A DNA stretch of 64,000 bases from Vogesella sp. LIG4. Its GTDB lineage: Bacteria; Pseudomonadota; Gammaproteobacteria; Burkholderiales; Chromobacteriaceae. Of this stretch, positions 9,775-19,626 are shown piece after piece. Location: positions 1,974,554 to 2,038,553 of the forward strand of contig NZ_LT607802.1 of the NCBI RefSeq assembly GCF_900090205.1, in the 5' to 3' direction. Position 1 is the stretch's first letter. The number at the start of each line of letters is the position of its first letter. The position numbers and the translations under genes were made by a program. Below the pieces are notes generated by a model. The model was not told the origin of the DNA and made no database searches. It saw only the letters and a program-made list of their open reading frames with translations.

Positions 9775-10632
9775 TTATTTATGGCTGTCGCCGCTGCGGC
9801 CATCCAGCTGGCGGTGGCGCAGCAGCACCTGCTCATCGGCAAAGCCTGCGGCCAACCTTTCGGTCAGGTAGACCGAACGGTGCTGGCCGCCGGTACAGCC
9901 TATGGCCACGGTGACGTAGCTGCGATTGTCCTGCTTGAAGCGCGGCAGCCAGCGCTGCAGGAAGGTGGCGATGTCCTGCTGCATCTGCGCCACTTCCGCC
10001 TCGCCGGCAAAGAAGTCGCAGATTGCCTGGTCGCGGCCGGTGAGCGGGCGCAGTTTTTCGTCGTAGTAGGGGTTGGGCAGGCAGCGCACGTCGAACACGA
10101 AATCGGCATCCAGTGGAATGCCGTGTTTGAAGCCGAAGGATTCGAACACCAGGGTCAGCCGGCTGCTGTCGGCCTCGGCCAGCACTTTCACGTAGCTGCG
10201 CAGCGCATTGGCCGACAGGTTGCTGGTGTCGATGCGGTGGCCCAGATCCACGATGTGCTCCAGCATCTCGCGTTCCAGCTGGATGCATTCCTCCACCGTC
10301 AGGCGGTTGCCGGACAGCGGGTGGCGGCGGCGGGTCTCGGAGAAGCGCTTCACCAGCACTTCGCTGGTGGCTTCCAGGTACAGCAGGCGCACGTCGGTGC
10401 CGCCGGCTTTCAGCTGGGCCACCACCTGCGGCAATGCGGCCAACGTTGGTGCCGAGCGGGTATCCACGCTGATGGCGATGTGCTGGTAGCCGAACTGGCT
10501 GTACAGCGCCATGGCATCGGCCAGCATGGTGGCCGGCAGGTTGTCCACGCAGTAGTAGCCGACGTCTTCCAGCACCCGCAGTGCCACGGATTTGCCGGAG
10601 CCGGACAGGCCGCTAATCAGGATCAGCTGCAT
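9775..10632 (-). CDS. rapZ: RNase adapter protein RapZ / nucleotide-binding protein YvcJ family
   Basis: A 285-residue cytoplasmic protein with an N-terminal Walker A, GLSGSGKS (residues 8-15), and the conserved C-terminal [16 protein letters not shown]. In E. coli RapZ binds the sRNA GlmZ and directs RNase E, controlling amino-sugar supply; whether that holds here is not known. It overlaps hprK by 20 bases and closes the kdsD-to-rapZ gene string, next to the PTS-related genes ptsN and hprK. Two motif copies lie inside (9847-9856 and 10435-10444). Confidence 0.95.
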   Translation of the reverse strand: MQLILISGLSGSGKSVALRVLEDVGYYCVDNLPATMLADAMALYSQFGYQHIAISVDTRSAPTLAALPQVVAQLKAGGTDVRLLYLEATSEVLVKRFSETRRRHPLSGNRLTVEECIQLEREMLEHIVDLGHRIDTSNLSANALRSYVKVLAEADSSRLTLVFESFGFKHGIPLDADFVFDVRCLPNPYYDEKLRPLTGRDQAICDFFAGEAEVAQMQQDIATFLQRWLPRFKQDNRSYVTVAIGCTGGQHRSVYLTERLAAGFADEQVLLRHRQLDGRSGDSHK

Positions 10633-11569
10633 GTTCCTGGTCCCGGAGCAGGTTGGTGTGGCGGTCGATGAATTCACGGGTGCTGTCGATACCGCGCAGC
10701 TGCAGGATGTAGTTGCGCACCGCGGCTTCCACCAGTACCGCCAGGTTGCGGCCGGCGGCCACCGGCAGGATCACCTTGCGCACGGTGACGCCGAGAATGT
10801 CCTGGGTTTCGGACTGAATGTTGAGGCGGTCCAGTGCCTGCATGGCCTGGTCGTTGGCCTTGATCAGCTGGATGATCAGCTTCAGCACCTTCTTCGGCCG
10901 TACCGCGGTTTCGCCGAAGATGGTACGGATATTGAGGATGCCGAGGCCGCGCACTTCCAGGAAGTCGCGCAACAGCGGCGGGCAGCGGCCTTCCAGCGTT
11001 TCCGGGCCGATGCGGTACAGCTCCACCGCGTCGTCGGCCACCAGGCCGTGGCCGCGCGAGATCAGTTCCAGCGCCAGCTCGCTCTTGCCCATTGCCGAGT
11101 CGCCCATGATCAGCACGCCGATTTCCAGCACGTCCAGGAACACGCCGTGCATCACGGTGGATACCGCCAGTGCGCGCGCCAGGTAGATGCGCAGCACGTC
11201 CATCAGGTACGGGCTTTCCAGCGGCGTGCTCATCAGCGGCACGCTGTCGCTCTGGCAGTAGTCCTGCAGCAGCTTGGGCACCGGCTGGCCGTTGGCGACG
11301 ATCACCACCGCCATGGTCTTGTGGAACAGTTGATCCAGCGCGGTGCGCGCCGCTGCCTGCTCCAGCTTGTCCAGGTATTCCACCTCGGCCAGGCCCAGCA
11401 CCTGCACCCGGTTGGGGTGGATGAAGTTCAGGTGGCCGACCAGCGCCTGTGTCGGCCGCTGTTCGTCGTTGGAAATCAGGTTGTCGGAACCGGCCTTGCC
11501 GGCGATCCAGCTCAGGTTGAGTTTGTGCTGATTGTCCTGGAACAGGCGGCGGACACTGACATTAGGCAT
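10613..11569 (-). CDS. hprK: HPr kinase/phosphorylase
   Basis: A 318-residue bifunctional enzyme that phosphorylates HPr on serine and reverses the reaction. The Walker A GDSAMGKS is at about residues 154-161. The capping and catalytic segment [13 protein letters not shown] and the HprK signature [15 protein letters not shown] are present. In betaproteobacteria the gene sits with ptsN and rapZ in a partial, regulatory PTS, as here. It overlaps ptsN by eight bases upstream and rapZ by 20 downstream. Confidence 0.96.
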   Translation of the reverse strand: MPNVSVRRLFQDNQHKLNLSWIAGKAGSDNLISNDEQRPTQALVGHLNFIHPNRVQVLGLAEVEYLDKLEQAAARTALDQLFHKTMAVVIVANGQPVPKLLQDYCQSDSVPLMSTPLESPYLMDVLRIYLARALAVSTVMHGVFLDVLEIGVLIMGDSAMGKSELALELISRGHGLVADDAVELYRIGPETLEGRCPPLLRDFLEVRGLGILNIRTIFGETAVRPKKVLKLIIQLIKANDQAMQALDRLNIQSETQDILGVTVRKVILPVAAGRNLAVLVEAAVRNYILQLRGIDSTREFIDRHTNLLRDQEHAADPD

Positions 11570-12020
11570 GGTGGCTGTCTTCGCAAAGCATGGCGTGCAG
11601 GGTGAGATTGTCGGCGCAACACATCTTTTCGCGCAGGCTGCGGCTGGAGAACAGCTGGGCCAACTCCGACAGCACCTGCAGGTGCAGGTCGGTAGCCTGC
11701 TCCGGCACCAGCAGCACGAACAGCAGGTTCACCGGCTTGCCGTCCGGCGCCTCGAACGGTATCGGGGTTTTCAGGCGCACGAAGAAGCCGGTGGCGTCCT
11801 TCAGGCTCTTGAGGCGGCCGTGCGGAATGGCCACGCCCTGGCCCAGGCCGGTGGAGCCCAGCTTTTCGCGGGCGAACAGGCTGTCGAATACATCGCTGCG
11901 CGCAATGCCGAAGCTGTTCTCTACCAGCAGGCCGATTTGTTCGAACAGCCGTTTCTTGCTGGAGATTTCCAGGTCGGCCAGTACGTGCGACTGGGGAAGA
12001 ATCTTGCCGATCAAGCTCAT
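11562..12020 (-). CDS. ptsN: PTS IIA-like nitrogen-regulatory protein (EIIA-Ntr)
   Basis: A 152-residue EIIA domain of the nitrogen PTS, which links phosphorelay state to nitrogen and potassium physiology. The phosphorylated histidine lies in VAIPHGRL and the fold signature [11 protein letters not shown] is intact. I place the start at 12020 ([10 protein letters not shown]) because this is where family homology begins; an upstream ATG at 12053 would add 11 residues and cannot be excluded. The ribosome site is weak for both. It lies between hpf, after a terminator, and hprK, with which it overlaps. Confidence 0.92.
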   Translation of the reverse strand: MSLIGKILPQSHVLADLEISSKKRLFEQIGLLVENSFGIARSDVFDSLFAREKLGSTGLGQGVAIPHGRLKSLKDATGFFVRLKTPIPFEAPDGKPVNLLFVLLVPEQATDLHLQVLSELAQLFSSRSLREKMCCADNLTLHAMLCEDSHHA

Positions 12021-12104
12021 GATATCTGTGAGGGGCAGAAAAACGTCGGCCATTCTACGCTGAGTCCGGCGTTTTCCATAGCAAGGTCAGTGGTTGCGGC
12101 TAGC

Positions 12105-12130
12105 AAAAACGGGAGCCTGTGGCTCCCGTT
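12105..12130 (-). terminator. terminator-like hairpin between hpf and ptsN
   Basis: On the minus strand AACGGGAGCC/GGCTCCCGTT (12109-12118 and 12121-12130) forms a ten-pair stem with a two-base gap at its apex, followed by TTT. It may partly uncouple the upstream lpt-rpoN-hpf genes from ptsN-hprK-rapZ. Confidence 0.7.
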
Positions 12131-12152
12131 GTCATCTTGCTGTCGTCCTGAT

Positions 12153-12482
12153 TTACAGGGCGGCATCGGCAGCGTTTGCCTGCGGCGTTACGCTACGGTG
12201 TTCCCCCTGTTTTTCCTTGAATTTCAGAACCTGACGGTCCAGCTTGTCCATCAGGGCATCGATGGCGGCGTACATGTCGGCGTCGGTTGCCTCGACATGG
12301 ATGTCCTTGCCTGCCAGATGCACATTGACCTCCGCTTTTTGTACCAGTTTATCCACGGACAGCGTCACGGTGATGCCGATCACGTTATCGACATGGCGGG
12401 TGATGCGTTCCAGTTTGCTCTCGATGAATTCGCGCAGGGGCGGGGTAATTTCGAGGTGAAGACCGGTAATTTTGAGGTTCAT
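12153..12482 (-). CDS. hpf: ribosome hibernation promoting factor (short HPF)
   Basis: A 109-residue protein of the HPF/YfiA family that binds the small ribosomal subunit during slow growth and promotes 100S dimers. The beta-alpha-beta-beta-beta-alpha core starts [20 protein letters not shown] and includes the basic RITRHVDNV region. A short C-terminal tail follows and there is no dimerisation domain, so it is the short form. GGAG precedes the start at 12482. It lies just downstream of rpoN, a conserved arrangement (E. coli rpoN-hpf-ptsN-rapZ). Confidence 0.95.
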   Translation of the reverse strand: MNLKITGLHLEITPPLREFIESKLERITRHVDNVIGITVTLSVDKLVQKAEVNVHLAGKDIHVEATDADMYAAIDALMDKLDRQVLKFKEKQGEHRSVTPQANAADAAL

Positions 12483-12549
12483 ACCCTGACTCCTTCTGTT
12501 GACGGCACGGTCGGGCTGGCCGTACCGGGTTTTCGTCGCACTCTTTCTT

Positions 12550-13983
12550 TTAAAGTGCTTTGCGAAGGTTAACTGGCGGTATCTGCATAGCTTCACGATA
12601 CTTGGCTACGGTGCGCCTGGCAACCTGTATGCCCTGTGCCGTGAGGCGGTCGGCGATGGCACTGTCGGACAGCGGTTTCCTGTTGTCTTCACCATCGATG
12701 ATCTGGCGGATATGCGCCTTGATCGCCGTGGCGGAGCATTCGCCGCCGCTATCGGTTTCCAGGGCATTGCCGAAGAAGTATTTGAGCTCGAACAGGCCTC
12801 GGCTGCACAGCAGATACTTCTGGGTGGTGACCCTGGAAATCGTTGACTCATGCAGCCCGAGTTCATCCGCGATGTCGCGCAGAATCAGGGGTCGCATGGC
12901 CACTTCGCCGTGTTCAAAGAACGCCTGTTGCCTGTCAACGATAGCTTCCGACACTTTCAGAATAGTGTCAAATCGCTGCTGGATGTTTTTCACCAGCCAG
13001 CGCGCCTCCTGCAGTTGGCCGCTGAGATTGTGGCTGCTGTCTCGCTGTTGCAGCATGCCGGCATATAGTTGATTTACCTGCAGTTTCGGCAGCGCGCCGC
13101 GGTTGAGCTGGGCCATCCAGCGACCGTTGCGCCGAATCACATGGATATCCGGCGCCACGTAGTGGGTTTCGCCCTGATCGAAGCCGCTGGTCGGCCGCGG
13201 GCGCAGGGTGGAGATCAGCTGGTGCGCGGCACGCAGTTCGGCTTCGCCCACGCCAAGCAGTTTCTTCAGCCGTACGTAGTCGCGGTTGCCCAGCAGTGCC
13301 AGGTGCTCGCGCACCAGGGTCAACGCCAGCTCGCGTGACGGGGTGGCCGCCGGCAATGCGGCCAACTGCAGCTGCAGGAATTCGGCCAGATCACGGCTGC
13401 CGATGCCTACCGGCTCGAACTGCAGCAGCAGCTTGCGTAGGTATTCCAGCTCGTCGGTGTCGATGTCCAGTTCCAGCGGCAGGCTGGCGGCGAATTCATC
13501 CAGCGGCGTGGTGAGGTAGCCGTCTTCGTCCAGTTCGTCGATCAGCAGCGTCAGCAGCGCGCTGTCGCGGCGGCTCAGTGGCCGCTCGCCGATCTGCGCT
13601 GCCAGGTGCTCGCGCAGGGTAGGGCGGCAGGGGGTGTTGAGGATGGGGTCGAACTCGTCGTCGTCATCGCGGCTGCCACTGCCGGAACCGCTGCCGCTGC
13701 CCCAGTCGCTGAGGTCCATTTCCTCGCGCTCGCGTTCGCGTTCCTGCGGCGCGTCCTCGCCGCCGCTGTCGCCGGCGGTGTCGTTGCCGCTGCCGGCTTC
13801 CACCGGCTCATGCTCGGCGGGGCCGTCGCCGTCGGCGCGTTCCAGCAGCGGGTTTTCCAGCAGGTAGCGTTCCAGCTCGCTGGACAGGTCCAGGGTGGAC
13901 ATTTGCAACAGCTTGATCGACTGCTGCAATTGCGGGGTCAGGGTCAGATGCTGGCTGACTTTGAGTTGCAGTGTCTGTTTCAT
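12550..13983 (-). CDS. rpoN: RNA polymerase sigma-54 factor
   Basis: A 477-residue alternative sigma factor needed for enhancer-dependent promoters. Region I is Gln/Leu-rich ([20 protein letters not shown]). An acidic region II (about 50-110) holds runs of Asp/Glu and a Gly-Ser tract. The core-binding and HTH regions follow, and the RpoN box [12 protein letters not shown] is near the C-terminus. Six bases separate it from lptB upstream. TGCGGCCAAC lies inside at 13357-13366. Confidence 0.98.
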   Translation of the reverse strand: MKQTLQLKVSQHLTLTPQLQQSIKLLQMSTLDLSSELERYLLENPLLERADGDGPAEHEPVEAGSGNDTAGDSGGEDAPQEREREREEMDLSDWGSGSGSGSGSRDDDDEFDPILNTPCRPTLREHLAAQIGERPLSRRDSALLTLLIDELDEDGYLTTPLDEFAASLPLELDIDTDELEYLRKLLLQFEPVGIGSRDLAEFLQLQLAALPAATPSRELALTLVREHLALLGNRDYVRLKKLLGVGEAELRAAHQLISTLRPRPTSGFDQGETHYVAPDIHVIRRNGRWMAQLNRGALPKLQVNQLYAGMLQQRDSSHNLSGQLQEARWLVKNIQQRFDTILKVSEAIVDRQQAFFEHGEVAMRPLILRDIADELGLHESTISRVTTQKYLLCSRGLFELKYFFGNALETDSGGECSATAIKAHIRQIIDGEDNRKPLSDSAIADRLTAQGIQVARRTVAKYREAMQIPPVNLRKAL

Positions 13984-13989
13984 GCCGCT

Positions 13990-14718
13990 TTACAAGTGGA
14001 AGTGCTCGCCCAGGTACACCTGGCGCACCTGTTCGTTGCTGACCAGTTCGGCCGGCAGGCCGGAAGCCAGCACGCGCCCTTCGGAGATGATGTAGGCGCG
14101 GTCGCAGATGCGCAGGGTCTCGCGCACGTTGTGGTCGGTGATCAGCACGCCGATGCCGCGCTCCTTGAGGAAGGAGATGATCTTCTGGATGTCGATCACC
14201 GCGATCGGGTCCACGCCGGCAAACGGTTCGTCCAGCAGGATGAAGCGCGGGCGGGTGGCCAGCACGCGGGCGATCTCCACGCGGCGGCGCTCGCCACCGG
14301 ACAGCGCCATGGCATTGCTGTCGCGCAGGTGGCCGATGTTGAGATCGTCCAGCAGCAGCTCCAGCTCCTTGTCCAGCTGTTCGCCGCTGTAGCCGGCCAC
14401 TTCCAGCACCGCCTGGATATTCTCTTCCACCGTCATCTTGCGAAAGATGGAGGCTTCCTGCGGCAGGTAGCCCAGGCCCAGGCGCGCGCGCTTGTGGATG
14501 GGCAGGTGGGTGATGGCTTCGCCGTTGAGGCTGATGTTGCCGGCGTCGGCGGCGATCAGCCCCACCACCATGTAGAAGCTGGTGGTCTTGCCGGCGCCAT
14601 TGGGCCCCAGGAGGCCGATGACTTCACCGCTGGCGATGTCCATCGACACGTCCTGCACCACGGTACGCTTCTTGAAGGTTTTCTTCAGGTGCTGGATGGT
14701 CAGGCGGCTTTGCGTCAT
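13990..14718 (-). CDS. lptB: LPS export ABC transporter ATP-binding protein
   Basis: A 242-residue ATPase that powers LPS extraction by LptFG in the inner membrane. Walker A is [11 protein letters not shown], the signature motif is [17 protein letters not shown], and Walker B is [13 protein letters not shown]. The gene order lptC-lptA-lptB-rpoN is conserved in proteobacteria. It overlaps lptA by four bases (ATGA). Confidence 0.97.
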   Translation of the reverse strand: MTQSRLTIQHLKKTFKKRTVVQDVSMDIASGEVIGLLGPNGAGKTTSFYMVVGLIAADAGNISLNGEAITHLPIHKRARLGLGYLPQEASIFRKMTVEENIQAVLEVAGYSGEQLDKELELLLDDLNIGHLRDSNAMALSGGERRRVEIARVLATRPRFILLDEPFAGVDPIAVIDIQKIISFLKERGIGVLITDHNVRETLRICDRAYIISEGRVLASGLPAELVSNEQVRQVYLGEHFHL

Positions 14719-15236
14719 GGCTTTTCCTGCGCCTTGGGCTGGAGGATCACGGTGACGCGGCCCTTGGCGGCGCCACTGGCCGTCGGGTTGTTGCCTGCCA
14801 CCTGGTAGATTTCGGTGACGGTGTTGTAGGTGATCTGCTCGCCGGTCACCAGATCCTGGCCGCGCTTGACGCGCGCCTTGCCGGTGAGGATGACCTGGTT
14901 GCTGGCGCTGGTGTAGTCAACGCGGCTGCCCTGGCCGTCCACGTATTCGTTCTTGCCTTCCACTTTCTGGCGGAAGGTGGCCGGGTTGCCGAAGGCCTGC
15001 AGCGTCTGGTTGCCCTGCGTGTCGCGGGTGACGATGGTCTTGTCGGCATGCAGGGTCAGCGTGCCCTGGGTGGCAACCACGTTGCCTTCCAGGATGTTGA
15101 TTCCCTGCTTCTGGTCCAGCGAGCCGCGGTCGGCGGCCAGTTCGATCGGCTTGTTGCTGTCGGCCCGTTCGGCGTAAACGTTGGCCGCAACACCGCTCAA
15201 GCCCAGAATCAGGGCGAGCATCAGGCTATGGCGCAT
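14715..15236 (-). CDS. lptA: LPS transport periplasmic protein LptA
   Basis: A 173-residue periplasmic bridge protein of the Lpt machine. Residues 1-22 form a signal peptide ending VYA. The OstA/LptA beta-jellyroll follows, with the typical [16 protein letters not shown] and [19 protein letters not shown] stretches. It overlaps lptC by 11 bases and lptB by four. GTTGGCCGCA lies in the signal-peptide region at 15180-15189. Confidence 0.95.
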   Translation of the reverse strand: MRHSLMLALILGLSGVAANVYAERADSNKPIELAADRGSLDQKQGINILEGNVVATQGTLTLHADKTIVTRDTQGNQTLQAFGNPATFRQKVEGKNEYVDGQGSRVDYTSASNQVILTGKARVKRGQDLVTGEQITYNTVTEIYQVAGNNPTASGAAKGRVTVILQPKAQEKP

Positions 15237-15792
15237 AGTGCATCCTTACTTGGGACAGCAGTTTGAGCTGCCCGGCTTGATGGTTATAGATGAGGCCGAC
15301 GCTGCGCACCCGGCTGTTGCCGTAGTTCATCAGCACTTCGGTATGCGAGCTGGCCAGCTGGTTGCGGTTGTCCAGGCGCAGTGCCTGGGTCTGCAGTGTC
15401 ATGTCGGGTTTGCCGGCCTGCCCGGTGCGCAGCAGGTGCACGTTGCCGCTGAAGTCGGCGATGTCCTGCGGCCGGTTGTAGCGGCCGCTGTCTGCAGTGA
15501 TGTGCAGGTCCGGTGCGCCCTGCTGGTACTGTTTCAGGTCGGGAGCCGTGAAGTATACCGATTCCACCTTGGGCAGCTTCCACATGCGGGTGGCCACCAG
15601 CTGCTGCCACGGGCGGCCCTGTTCATCGAAGCGCTTGGCGGTGAGCTGCTCGATGGTGTACTCGGGCTGGTTGGGGTTGAGCTCGCGCTGCGCCGGCTGC
15701 TGCCACTGGGTCAGCACGTCCAGCCAGGAGGTGAGCAGGCCCATGCCCACGAGCAGGGCCAGCGGGAACAGTTTGCCGGCGCGGGTCTTCAT
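15226..15792 (-). CDS. lptC: LPS export system protein LptC
   Basis: A 188-residue bitopic inner membrane protein that passes LPS from LptBFG to LptA. It has one N-terminal membrane segment (LFPLALLVGMGLLTSWLDVL, about 9-28) and a periplasmic LptC/YrbK domain. Sequence is weakly conserved in this family, so position between kdsC and lptA supports the call. Its start overlaps the kdsC stop in ATGA. Confidence 0.92.
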   Translation of the reverse strand: MKTRAGKLFPLALLVGMGLLTSWLDVLTQWQQPAQRELNPNQPEYTIEQLTAKRFDEQGRPWQQLVATRMWKLPKVESVYFTAPDLKQYQQGAPDLHITADSGRYNRPQDIADFSGNVHLLRTGQAGKPDMTLQTQALRLDNRNQLASSHTEVLMNYGNSRVRSVGLIYNHQAGQLKLLSQVRMHYAP

Positions 15793-16313
15793 GCCAGGTA
15801 GGCCGCCATCAGGCGCTCATAGTTGCCCTGCGCCTGCAGGATCAGCTCGCATAGCTCGCGCACCGCGCCGTTGCCGCCACTGCAGCCGGTAACGAAGTGG
15901 GCATGCTGGCGCACGAAGCTGGGTGCATCCGGCACCGCCACCGCGAAGCCGGCGCGCGACATCACCGGCAGGTCCACCACGTCGTCGCCGATGTAGGCGC
16001 ACTGGCTGGCGGTGAGGCCAGTTTTCTGCAGCAGCTCGGCAAACACCGCGCGCTTGTCGTGCACGCCTTCGTAGTAGTGGTCGATGCCCAGGCCGCGGGC
16101 GCGGTGTGCCACGCCCGGCGCGGCGCGGCCGGTGATGATGGCCAGCTGCACGCCGGTGGACTGCAGCATTTTCAGGCCGTGGCCGTCCAGGGTGTTGAAG
16201 GCTTTCAGCTCTTCGCCGCTGGCGGTGATGAAGATGCGGCCGTCGGTGAGTACGCCGTCCACATCCATGATCAGCAGCTTGACCTGTTTTGCCAGTTCGG
16301 TAATCGGTTGCAT
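15789..16313 (-). CDS. kdsC: 3-deoxy-D-manno-octulosonate 8-phosphate phosphatase
   Basis: A 174-residue HAD-superfamily phosphatase making Kdo from Kdo-8-phosphate for LPS inner core. The DVDGVLTDG nucleophile motif is at about residues 17-25, and the GDDVVDLPVM motif III is intact. The start at 16313 is used because homology begins at QVKLLIMDVDG shortly after; a far longer in-frame extension lies antisense within kdsD and is spurious. Eight bases separate it from kdsD. Confidence 0.96.
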   Translation of the reverse strand: MQPITELAKQVKLLIMDVDGVLTDGRIFITASGEELKAFNTLDGHGLKMLQSTGVQLAIITGRAAPGVAHRARGLGIDHYYEGVHDKRAVFAELLQKTGLTASQCAYIGDDVVDLPVMSRAGFAVAVPDAPSFVRQHAHFVTGCSGGNGAVRELCELILQAQGNYERLMAAYLA

Positions 16314-16321
16314 GGGCAGTC

Positions 16322-17302
16322 CTAAACCACGCCTGCCTTCAGCAGGTCGTGCATATTGAGTGCGCCGGCAAGGCGCCCCTGCTGGTCTACCACCAGCAGG
16401 CCGTTGATCTTGCGGCGTTCCATTTCCTTGACGGCTTCCACCGCCAGCAGGTTGGCCGCAATGGTGCGCGGCTGGCGCGTCATCACGTCGTCGATGGCGA
16501 GGCCGGCCAGGTCCAGCGTGCGGTCCAGTGTGCGGCGCAGATCGCCATCGGTAAAGATACCGATAAGGCTGTCGGCAGCGTCCACCACCGCGGTCATGCC
16601 CAGGCCCTTGCGCGTCATTTCCAGCAGTGCTTCTTTCAGCGAGCTGCCGCTTTGTACCCGCGGCAGCGCGTCGCCACTGTGCATCAGGTCGCTGATGTGC
16701 ACCAGCAGGCGGCGCCCCAGGCTGCCGCCCGGGTGCGACAGCGCGAAGTCTTCCGGCTTGAAGTTGCGCGCATCCAGCAGCGTCACCGCCAGCGCGTCCC
16801 CCAGCGCCAGCGCGGCGGTGGTGCTGGTGGTGGGGGCCAGGCCCAGGGTGCAGGCTTCCTTTTCCACCGCGGCATCCAGGTGCACGGTGGATTCGCGCCC
16901 CAGCGTGGACTGCGGGCGGCCGGTCATGGCGATAATGGGAATGCCCTTGCGTTTTACCGCCGGCAGCAGCGCGACCACTTCCGCGCTTTCGCCGGAGTTG
17001 GACAGCGCCAGCAGCACGTCCTGCTCGGTGAGCATGCCCAGGTCGCCATGCGCGGCTTCGGCCGGGTGCATGAAGAACGACGGCGTGCCGGTGCTGGCCA
17101 GCGTGGCGGCGATCTTGTTGCCGATATGGCCGGACTTGCCGATGCCGGTCACCACCACCCGTCCCGGGCATGCCAGGATCAGGTCGAGGGCGGCCAGAAA
17201 ATCGTCGCCCAGTCGGTTGGAGAGGGCGACGATGGCGTCGGCTTCGGTGTGCAACACCTCGCGTGCCAGCGCAAGACGCTGTAGTTTGAGCGCATTATCC
17301 AT
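16322..17302 (-). CDS. kdsD: D-arabinose 5-phosphate isomerase
   Basis: A 326-residue enzyme interconverting ribulose 5-phosphate and arabinose 5-phosphate, the first step of Kdo synthesis. The N-terminal SIS domain (about 30-180) has GIGKSGHIGNKIAATLASTG and the SNSGES motif. Two CBS domains occupy the C-terminus (about 205-325). It is the first gene of the minus-strand operon running to rapZ. GTTGGCCGCA lies inside at 16451-16460. Confidence 0.97.
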   Translation of the reverse strand: MDNALKLQRLALAREVLHTEADAIVALSNRLGDDFLAALDLILACPGRVVVTGIGKSGHIGNKIAATLASTGTPSFFMHPAEAAHGDLGMLTEQDVLLALSNSGESAEVVALLPAVKRKGIPIIAMTGRPQSTLGRESTVHLDAAVEKEACTLGLAPTTSTTAALALGDALAVTLLDARNFKPEDFALSHPGGSLGRRLLVHISDLMHSGDALPRVQSGSSLKEALLEMTRKGLGMTAVVDAADSLIGIFTDGDLRRTLDRTLDLAGLAIDDVMTRQPRTIAANLLAVEAVKEMERRKINGLLVVDQQGRLAGALNMHDLLKAGVV

Positions 17303-17372
17303 AGACGGTAATTATAACAGTTTATAATCGGCCCCTGTCCCGCAGGTGCAATTTTTGCTTGGGCGTCAACGG

Positions 17373-17505
17373 GCGCCTCGACAGCCTCGGTTTCCAAGCG
17401 AGACAAGGCGCGAATGAAAAATCCCGACGCAGCATATGTTTGATATGTAAGGAGGGATTTTTCGTGAGTAACGCCGTATCGCAACGAAAACGGGGGTGCA
17501 CGAGG
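17373..17505 (+). repeat. structured intergenic repeat, copy A (MITE/Correia-like)
   Basis: About 133 bp between kdsD and the antiporter gene, starting GCGCCTCG and ending GCACGAGG. It is closely similar in inverted orientation to 30838-30975, with about a dozen mismatches over a core of about 105 bases. The central stem TGAAAAATCCC (17415-17425) / GGGATTTTTCG (17454-17464) has a G-C to C-G compensatory change relative to copy B. It includes a strong TAAGGAGG followed by GTG and a 14-codon mini-frame (peptide begins MSNAVSQRKR). No transposase is present. Confidence 0.75.
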
Positions 17506-17540
17506 TGACCGCCGGTTGGCGCCAGGAGTTTCCCGACATA

Positions 17541-19514
17541 ATGCACTCTTCCTTGTTTCCCGTAGTAATGGTGTTGCTGGTGGCCGTACTGGCCGTCACC
17601 GGCTGTCGCCGGCTGCATGTGCCGCCGATGCTGGGCTACCTGGTAGTGGGTTTTCTGGCCGGCCCCGGTGTGATGCACCTGGTGCCGGAGGGTCCGGAAA
17701 CCGAGTTTCTGGGCGAAATCGGCATCGTGTTCATGATGTTCTCCATCGGCCTGGAGTTTTCGCTGGCCAAGCTCAAGGCCATGCGCCATCTGGTGTTCGG
17801 CCTGGGGCTGGCGCAGGTGCTGCTGACCATGCTGCTGGTGGGTAGCGGCATCGCGCTGCTGTCCGGCAGCGTGCTGTCCGGCTTTGCCATTGCCGCGGCG
17901 TTGACCATGTCGTCCACCGCGATTGTCAGCAAGCTGCTGTCCGAACGCCTTGAGCTGCCGCAACCGCATGGCCAGCTGGCCATGGGCGTGCTGCTGTTCC
18001 AGGACATCGCCGTGGTGCCGCTGCTGATCCTGCTGCCGGCGTTTGCGGCCAACTCCAGCAGCCTGTGGCAGGACCTGGGCCTGGCGCTGGTGAAGGTGGT
18101 GCTGGTGCTGAGTCTGCTGCTGGTGTTCGGCCAGAAGCTGATGCGGCGCTGGTTCCACCTGGTGGCGCGGCAGCGTTCCGGCGAACTGTTCATGATCAAC
18201 GTGCTGCTGGTTACCCTGGGGGTGGCGCTGATCACCCAGCTGGCCGGCTTGTCGCTGGCGCTGGGGGCGTTTGTGGCCGGCATGCTGATTTCGGAAACCG
18301 AATACCGCTTCCAGGTGGAAGAGGACATCAAGCCGTTCCGCGACATCCTGCTGGGCTTTTTCTTCGTTACCGTCGGCATGCGGCTGGACGTGAGCGTGCT
18401 GTTCTCCGAATCCGGCAGCATCCTGCTGGTGCTGTTCCTGCTGCTGCCGCTGAAGCTGGCGGTGGTATGGGCGCTGGCGCGGCTGTTCGGCCAGCGCAGC
18501 AAGGACGCGCTGAAGGCAGCCCTGGCGCTGGCGCAGGGCGGCGAGTTCGGCTTCGTGCTGCTGTCGCTGGCCGGCAACCTGCACCTGTTCGGGCCGGCGC
18601 TGGAGCAGGCGGCCATTGCCGGCATCCTGATCTCCATGTTGGCCGCACCGTTCCTGATCCAGAACGCGGAGCGCATCGCCAAGCGCCTGGTCAAGCAGGA
18701 CTGGACCATGCAGTCGCTGGATCTGCACCAGATCCTGGTGCAGAGCATGCTGAAGAACGAACACGTGATCGTGTGTGGCTACGGCCGTAGCGGCCAGTAC
18801 CTGGCGCGCCTGCTGCAAAGCGAGGACATCCCGTTCTTTGCGCTGGATCTGGACCCGGAGCGGGTGCGCGAAGCGGGCGAGGCCGGCGACGCGGTGGTGT
18901 TCGGCGATGCCGGCAAGCGCGAGGTGCTGATGGCGGCCGGGGTGATGCGCGCCAAGGCGGTGGTGATCACCTTTGCCGACACCCACGCCTCGGAGCGCAT
19001 CATCGACGTGGTGCGCCAGCTGCGCCGTGACCTGCCGGTGATCGTGCGCACCATCGACGATACCGATATGGCGCAGCTGCGCGCCGCCGGTGCCGACGAA
19101 GTGGTGTCCGAGGTGATGGAAGGCAGCCTGATGCTGGCGTCGCATGCGCTGATGGTGCTGGGTGTGCCGCTCAACCGCGTGCTGCGCCGCATCCGCACCG
19201 TGCGCGAGCAGCGCTACGACCTGTTCAAGGGCTTCTTCCGCGGCGCTTCCGACGAGGTGGACGGCATCGACGATGAGCAGCTGGAACGCCTGCTGAGCGT
19301 GCAGCTGCTGCCGGGCGCCAGCGCCATCGGCATGCACGTGGGCAGCCTGCCGCTGCCGACGCTGGGGGTGCAGATCAAGGCGGTTCGCCGTGGCAGTACG
19401 CGCTACACCGAGCTGGGGCGCGATTTCGAGCTGGCCGAGGATGATGTGCTGGTGCTGCTGGGCAAGCCGGCCCCGCTGACCCAGGCGGAAAGCCTGCTGC
19501 TGCAGGGGGAATAG
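17541..19514 (+). CDS. KefB-like monovalent cation:proton antiporter (CPA2 family)
   Basis: A 657-residue inner membrane transporter. The first about 380 residues form a Na+/H+ exchanger domain with about twelve membrane segments (ending SLAGNLHLFGPALEQAAIAG). A cytoplasmic TrkA-N/RCK domain follows (VIVCGYGRSGQYLARLLQ, about residue 415) and then a TrkA-C domain near the C-terminus (LLPGASAIGMHV). This is the KefB/KefC/YbaL layout; whether it is glutathione-gated is not known. The start at 17541 has AGGAG upstream, and the region before it belongs to repeat copy A. Two motif copies lie inside (18044-18053 and 18638-18647). Confidence 0.9.
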   Translation: MHSSLFPVVMVLLVAVLAVTGCRRLHVPPMLGYLVVGFLAGPGVMHLVPEGPETEFLGEIGIVFMMFSIGLEFSLAKLKAMRHLVFGLGLAQVLLTMLLVGSGIALLSGSVLSGFAIAAALTMSSTAIVSKLLSERLELPQPHGQLAMGVLLFQDIAVVPLLILLPAFAANSSSLWQDLGLALVKVVLVLSLLLVFGQKLMRRWFHLVARQRSGELFMINVLLVTLGVALITQLAGLSLALGAFVAGMLISETEYRFQVEEDIKPFRDILLGFFFVTVGMRLDVSVLFSESGSILLVLFLLLPLKLAVVWALARLFGQRSKDALKAALALAQGGEFGFVLLSLAGNLHLFGPALEQAAIAGILISMLAAPFLIQNAERIAKRLVKQDWTMQSLDLHQILVQSMLKNEHVIVCGYGRSGQYLARLLQSEDIPFFALDLDPERVREAGEAGDAVVFGDAGKREVLMAAGVMRAKAVVITFADTHASERIIDVVRQLRRDLPVIVRTIDDTDMAQLRAAGADEVVSEVMEGSLMLASHALMVLGVPLNRVLRRIRTVREQRYDLFKGFFRGASDEVDGIDDEQLERLLSVQLLPGASAIGMHVGSLPLPTLGVQIKAVRRGSTRYTELGRDFELAEDDVLVLLGKPAPLTQAESLLLQGE

Positions 19515-19535
19515 CCGGCGCGCGGATATAGGCAC

Positions 19536-19561
19536 AAGGTGGGCCGCAGCTTGCGGCCAAC
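19536..19561. repeat. imperfect inverted pair of the dispersed motif after the antiporter gene
   Basis: A one-mismatch arm (GTGGGCCGCA within 19536-19548) faces TGCGGCCAAC at 19552-19561, just before a conventional bidirectional terminator. Confidence 0.55.
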
Positions 19562-19579
19562 CTACGCTACGGCAAACAA

Positions 19580-19610
19580 AAAGCCCTTGCGCACTGCGCA
19601 AGGGCTTTGT
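19580..19610. terminator. bidirectional terminator between antiporter gene and asmA
   Basis: AAAGCCCTTGCGCA (19580-19593) pairs perfectly with TGCGCAAGGGCTTT (19595-19608), with A and T runs on either side, so it can serve both convergent genes. Confidence 0.88.
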
Positions 19611-19626
19611 CGTTCATGGCCTGCGT

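Noticed and set aside
16314..17171. A long N-terminal extension of kdsC
   Set aside because: It reads out of frame within kdsD and has no HAD similarity; the kdsC homology starts near 16313.
17322..19601. A 759-codon antisense frame opposite the KefB-like gene
   Set aside because: Very rich in His and Gln, no domain, wholly within a well-supported membrane transporter gene on the other strand.
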